Source: Oreocharis arfaki (lineage: Eukaryota; Chordata; Aves; Passeriformes; Paramythiidae). From it: DNA of 64,000 nucleotides. The stretch spans positions 1,364,001 to 1,428,000 of the forward strand of contig VZRR01012715.1 in the NCBI GenBank assembly GCA_013398015.1. The letters run 5' to 3'. Positions 60,694 to 64,000 of the stretch are shown here, in pieces. The notes under the pieces are model-generated. The model saw only the letters and a program-made list of their open reading frames with translations. It had not been told where the DNA came from and searched no databases. Numbering within the stretch: position 1 is the first letter of the stretch; each line of letters begins with the position of its first letter. The position numbers and the translations under genes were made by a program.

Positions 60694-61951
60694 GAAAGGT
60701 TATAGTTGGTAAAATATGTTTGCTATATCAAAACATTGAGTTGCTGTTTTTACTCATGTAGATAGTTTCTTGGTTTGCTTCTAGGAAGGCTAGTGAGAAA
60801 GAGAAAACCACTTCATCTTGGCTGTTGAACTTGTTTGGGTCTCAAAAGGAACAAGTGCTGTTGAAACGAAAGTGTATAGAAATTGGTGTAAAATAATTTG
60901 GGTGCTGTTAGCCTTAAAATCTCCTAAGCTTTGCAGGATGACAGTGTAAATTTATGCTAGCTCTTAAAACGTAAAAGCTTTTCAATACACACATGTATGT
61001 TACATTAGTATCAAATACCCTTGTCCTCATTTCAGCAGTTGACTATCTTTGTTAGTAAGGACTGGATTGTCACAATCTAAAGATTTAAATTTATCTTAGA
61101 TTACTAGGCAACTGGCTTCTATCAAGCAGCAGTGTTAGTATACACTGTATTTTCAAAAAATGTCATTAGAAAAATTTGAGGTGTTTAAACTGACATTTTG
61201 ATTTGCAATACTTTGATTATAAACATCCAGTGTAACCTAGATACTTTTTATATTCTAAGACTTTTTAAATTATGTTACATTAAACTGTTTGTTGAAATAA
61301 AAGGTTTACATTTGTATAGCCCAGAAGATAACTGCAGAGAGAGGCAAACTTCATGTTTGACCCGCGGTCCTGTGGTTCCTGGGTTGATGCTCATCTTCGT
61401 GCTGTGAATTTTTACTGGTGGTTTCCTAGAGTTTTACCATTAGTGTGTCTTCGGTAATTGCTAGTGTATTGTATAGCAGACAGGAGCACTTTATCACCTA
61501 TTTAGGACTCAGTTTTGCATGAGGGTCTGCAAGGATGAAATGCATATTCATGACATGATCTTCATTAGCTTGATTTTGCGAGGTTTTTAGTACTGTGTGA
61601 GGGTGTGCAGACATGAGGTCAGCCTGCAGGGTAACAATCAGGAGGCCTGAAAGGTTGAAGCAGAAACTGCTGTACTGGAATCGCTGGCTTTATGTTCGTT
61701 CTTTCGCTCCTCATACCAGCTGTACATCTGTCTGTCAAACCAAGGCAGCATGTTCGGTGTTGGAACTGCTGATTGCTGCATTCAGTGATGAACCTGAAGG
61801 TAGAGACACAAGAGATTCTGTTTCACAAGGCTTGGTTTAGCCTTGATCCTCTGTCTTTGGTATTTTCCCTTGTTGACAAATGCACTGGATATGGTATGTC
61901 TGGTTGAAAAATATTTCCTCATGTTATATCCTGTTTCTTTGCCCCACACAG

Positions 61952-62097
61952 GTCCAAAAAAGACAAAGCTAAAGCAGGAGTAAAACCGGATGCTTCCGAT
62001 CAAGAGCCAGAGGGGCTGACCCTCCTGGTGCCAGACATCCAAAAGACTGCAGAGATTGTTTATGCTGCAACCACCAGTCTGCGCCAAGCAAACCAAG
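61952..62097 (+). CDS. BIRC6: BIRC6 coding exon w11
   Basis: This exon has 146 nt, with start phase 2 and end phase 1. It reads SKKDKAKAGVKPDASDQEPE, then GLTLLVPDIQKTAEIVYAAT and TSLRQANQ. The lysine-rich start is the least conserved part by recall (human reads SKRENVKTGVKPD); the rest is nearly invariant. It lies shortly before the UBC domain and probably forms helices packing near it. The acceptor is CCCACACAG and the donor is GTAAAA. Minus-strand frames over 61782-62217 are shadows. Confidence 0.96.
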
Positions 62098-62929
62098 GTA
62101 AAACAGAAACACTTCCATAAGTACTGTATGCTGTTTGTCTTTAATACAGTCATTTACAGATAATTTATAAATTGGCTTAAAAGCAAGACAAAACACTTCC
62201 CTCCTGTCCCCAGCCACTCACTGCATTTTCAAAGGTAGATGGAACCTTGTAGAAGTTTTAAATGTTTTGATCGGGAGACAGAATAATTCAAGTTAGAGTA
62301 CACCTCACAGCTTCCAGCACAATTATGTAGCACTTTCTTATTACTGTTTTTCTTGGCAGAAAACAACATACAGGACCTTTAGTAGTAAAACATTTTCTGT
62401 TAAAATTAAATCTTATTAATTGGATTAATTATTAAGTAGATGAATTCAGAACAAAAATCTGAAACATGGGTTGAACTTGCAGATGTTCAAAAGACCATCT
62501 GGTTGTCTAGTAAAGAAAACTGAAGATTAAGTAGCTGAATCAGGGGAGTGCATTTTATAGAGGCATATATAATCAGCTCCTGATTTTGGAGAGTCCAGGA
62601 ATGCATGTGGGAATAGCCATCCACACAAGCATATGTCATACTTCCTGTTTTAAATTAAAAAAAGATAAATTAAAAGAAACAATAAAAGAATATTCAAAAA
62701 TGCAGCAGCAGTCATGAATTATTTCTGAGCTGAGATTATGATCTTTATTTACTTCAAGCTCTTCAGATAATGAAATATACACTAGGAGAAAAAGAGATTT
62801 GTATATCCTGAGTGGTGCCCAGTTTTGAGATCTCTGCAAAAGAATGTAACCATAAAATGTCAACACTTGCTCTGCTTTTCTTTGAATTACATAGTTAACT
62901 ACAAATAATCATCACATTTTATACAACAG
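62098..62929 (+). other. BIRC6: BIRC6 intron w11, 0.8 kb
   Basis: The shortest intron in the window, running from GTAAAA to ACAACAG. It is AT-rich; nothing else was recognised. Confidence 0.85.
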
Positions 62930-63040
62930 AAAAGAAGATGGCTGAATACTCCAAAAAGGCTGCTGTGAAACCCAAGCCTTTGTCTGTTTTACGGTCCCTT
63001 GAAGAGAAGTATGTGGCTGTCATGAAAAAACTCCAGTTTG
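62930..63040 (+). CDS. BIRC6: BIRC6 coding exon w12 (just before UBC domain)
   Basis: This exon has 111 nt with phase 1 at both ends. After the shared glutamate it reads KKMAEYSKKAAVKPKPLSVL, then RSLEEKYVAVMKKLQF. It is basic and helical. In BIRC6 the next exon begins DTFEMVSEDED and leads to the UBC (E2) domain, which holds the catalytic cysteine; that part is beyond the window. The acceptor is ACAACAG and the donor is GTAGGT. Confidence 0.95.
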
Positions 63041-64000
63041 GTAGGTTGAGAAGTGTGAATGTTTGTGTTTGAGAAAGCAGACACTGAAGAAATAAATGTG
63101 TGTTCTGTTGAACAGAATCTCTTATTATTTTAGAAGTTAACAACTGTCTTACGTATGTGACCACTGATAATTTGCACAGAAGGAAATTCATACATCTGTG
63201 TTTTCATGTTACCAATTCATGCACTCTTTGAACTAACAAGAAATGTTTTAAGTATGCACTAGAGTGATTCAAGGGACCGGATGAATTCAATGAAGTGACG
63301 GTGTTTATGTTTTCATTACAGTAATGATTTTTTGTGAGTCTTTCAGTTCTCAAATTACATTGAAATGTATAAGTATGAGAAATGTTTGTATGAGCTTTTT
63401 AAAGCTCATATATGTTAAGGTGGCTTTTATTTTTTAAATAGAAAAGAATTCAAATCAAAATGCATTTCTTAAATGAAACTGCAATGAATTTGATTGTGTC
63501 CTTTCATAAAGTGCAATCTATTGCATTTGGAAAATGTGATGGGAATCGGTCATTACTTTGGCCATAAAAGGAATATGTTACAAAACAAAAATCATAAAGA
63601 ACTAATAGTATCTTATCCAGAAAAGAGCTATAAAATTACTGCTAAAACATGTTCACTGAGTGTTTTTTGAGTTGCGGTAACAGTATTTGCAGTCACATTT
63701 CTTTGCTGTTGTATTTGTAAGAGACTTTCTTCACAAATATTTGTGGAGTGTATGCCAGGAGTAGGAGTTAGGAAGGTTTGTAGGAAGTGGGAGCTTTTCC
63801 CTCTGGCAGCTGTGCTGCAGATTTTGTGTAGCAAGTGATTAAAGAAAACCAGCTCTGCTGTAGTTTTTCATGGTTCTTCAATAACACGGCAACCAGTATG
63901 CAAGTAAATACCGCTCGCACTTGGCTTCACACTGGTTCCATTATTAGCATTATTATGTATTCGTAAGTATTGTCATATTCCTGGTCTGGAATAGCTGGTA
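63041..64000 (+). other. BIRC6: BIRC6 intron, 5' part (next exon outside window)
   Basis: AT-rich sequence after the GTAGGT donor. It contains no further BIRC6 exon, and the conserved DTFEMVSEDED segment is not found. Nothing else was recognised. Confidence 0.8.

Larger units (their letters stand above)
54111..61951 (+). other. BIRC6: BIRC6 intron w10, 7.8 kb
   Basis: The intron contains an LTR (about 54154-54693) near its start, a CR1 3' fragment (about 58765-59080) and a 25-bp-period tandem repeat (60645-60693). The frames at 54986-55270, 56175-56492 and 59505-59791 have no recognisable features. The acceptor is CCCCACACAG at 61942-61951. Confidence 0.85.

Noticed and set aside
61782..62217. 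Minus-strand frames of 123 and 82 codons
   Set aside because: They overlap BIRC6 exon w11, whose plus-strand frame is clearly the real one.
1..64000. Defence island, CRISPR array, phage or other prokaryotic system
   Set aside because: The window is spliced vertebrate DNA with avian retroelements; there are no operons, regular spaced repeats or bacterial signals.

Overview
This window is vertebrate nuclear DNA, almost certainly from a bird. It is AT-rich and intron-dominated. It carries avian-type CR1 LINE 3' ends (about 8690-9306, 17928-17980, 58765-59080) and two avian-type endogenous-retrovirus LTRs (15915-16492 and about 54154-54693). The species cannot be fixed from the sequence; the LTR types suggest a neoavian bird. 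No bacterial, plasmid or CRISPR features are present.

The plus strand carries twelve consecutive coding exons of BIRC6 (BRUCE/Apollon), the giant inhibitor-of-apoptosis protein that is also an E2/E3 ubiquitin ligase. Together they encode about 707 residues, the stretch just before the C-terminal UBC domain (roughly human residues 3820-4530, counted back from memory). The N-terminal half with the BIR domain lies upstream of the window and the catalytic UBC exons lie downstream. All junctions join in frame. Eleven of the twelve donors visible here are GT; the first is GC (1806-1807). The introns are about 0.8-3.5 kb, except one of 29.3 kb (24615-53899) and one of 7.8 kb (54111-61951).

The most interesting content is inside the 29.3-kb intron on the opposite strand. 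A 50-codon ORF (32680 down to 32528) has a strong Kozak context and follows a good minus-strand splice acceptor. It encodes a single-pass microprotein with an acidic/lysine-rich N-terminus, one membrane segment and the C-terminus FVYIYTTL. By recall it closely matches the TUNAR microprotein (pTUNAR/BNLN). TUNAR is the mammalian relative of the zebrafish lincRNA megamind, which is also called linc-birc6 because it lies antisense within birc6. I therefore read this as the avian BIRC6-locus member of the megamind/TUNAR family, a nested antisense gene. A CpG-dense patch at 36249-36440, upstream on the same strand, is a candidate promoter.

The rest of the large intron has few recognisable transposons and several TAAT-rich or palindromic patches, as expected of a regulatory landscape. 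It also contains an almost identical ~0.96-kb tandem duplication (51234-52222 and 52224-53184) with single N characters inside it and at its junction, probably an assembly artefact. A 25-N gap interrupts the first CR1 element.
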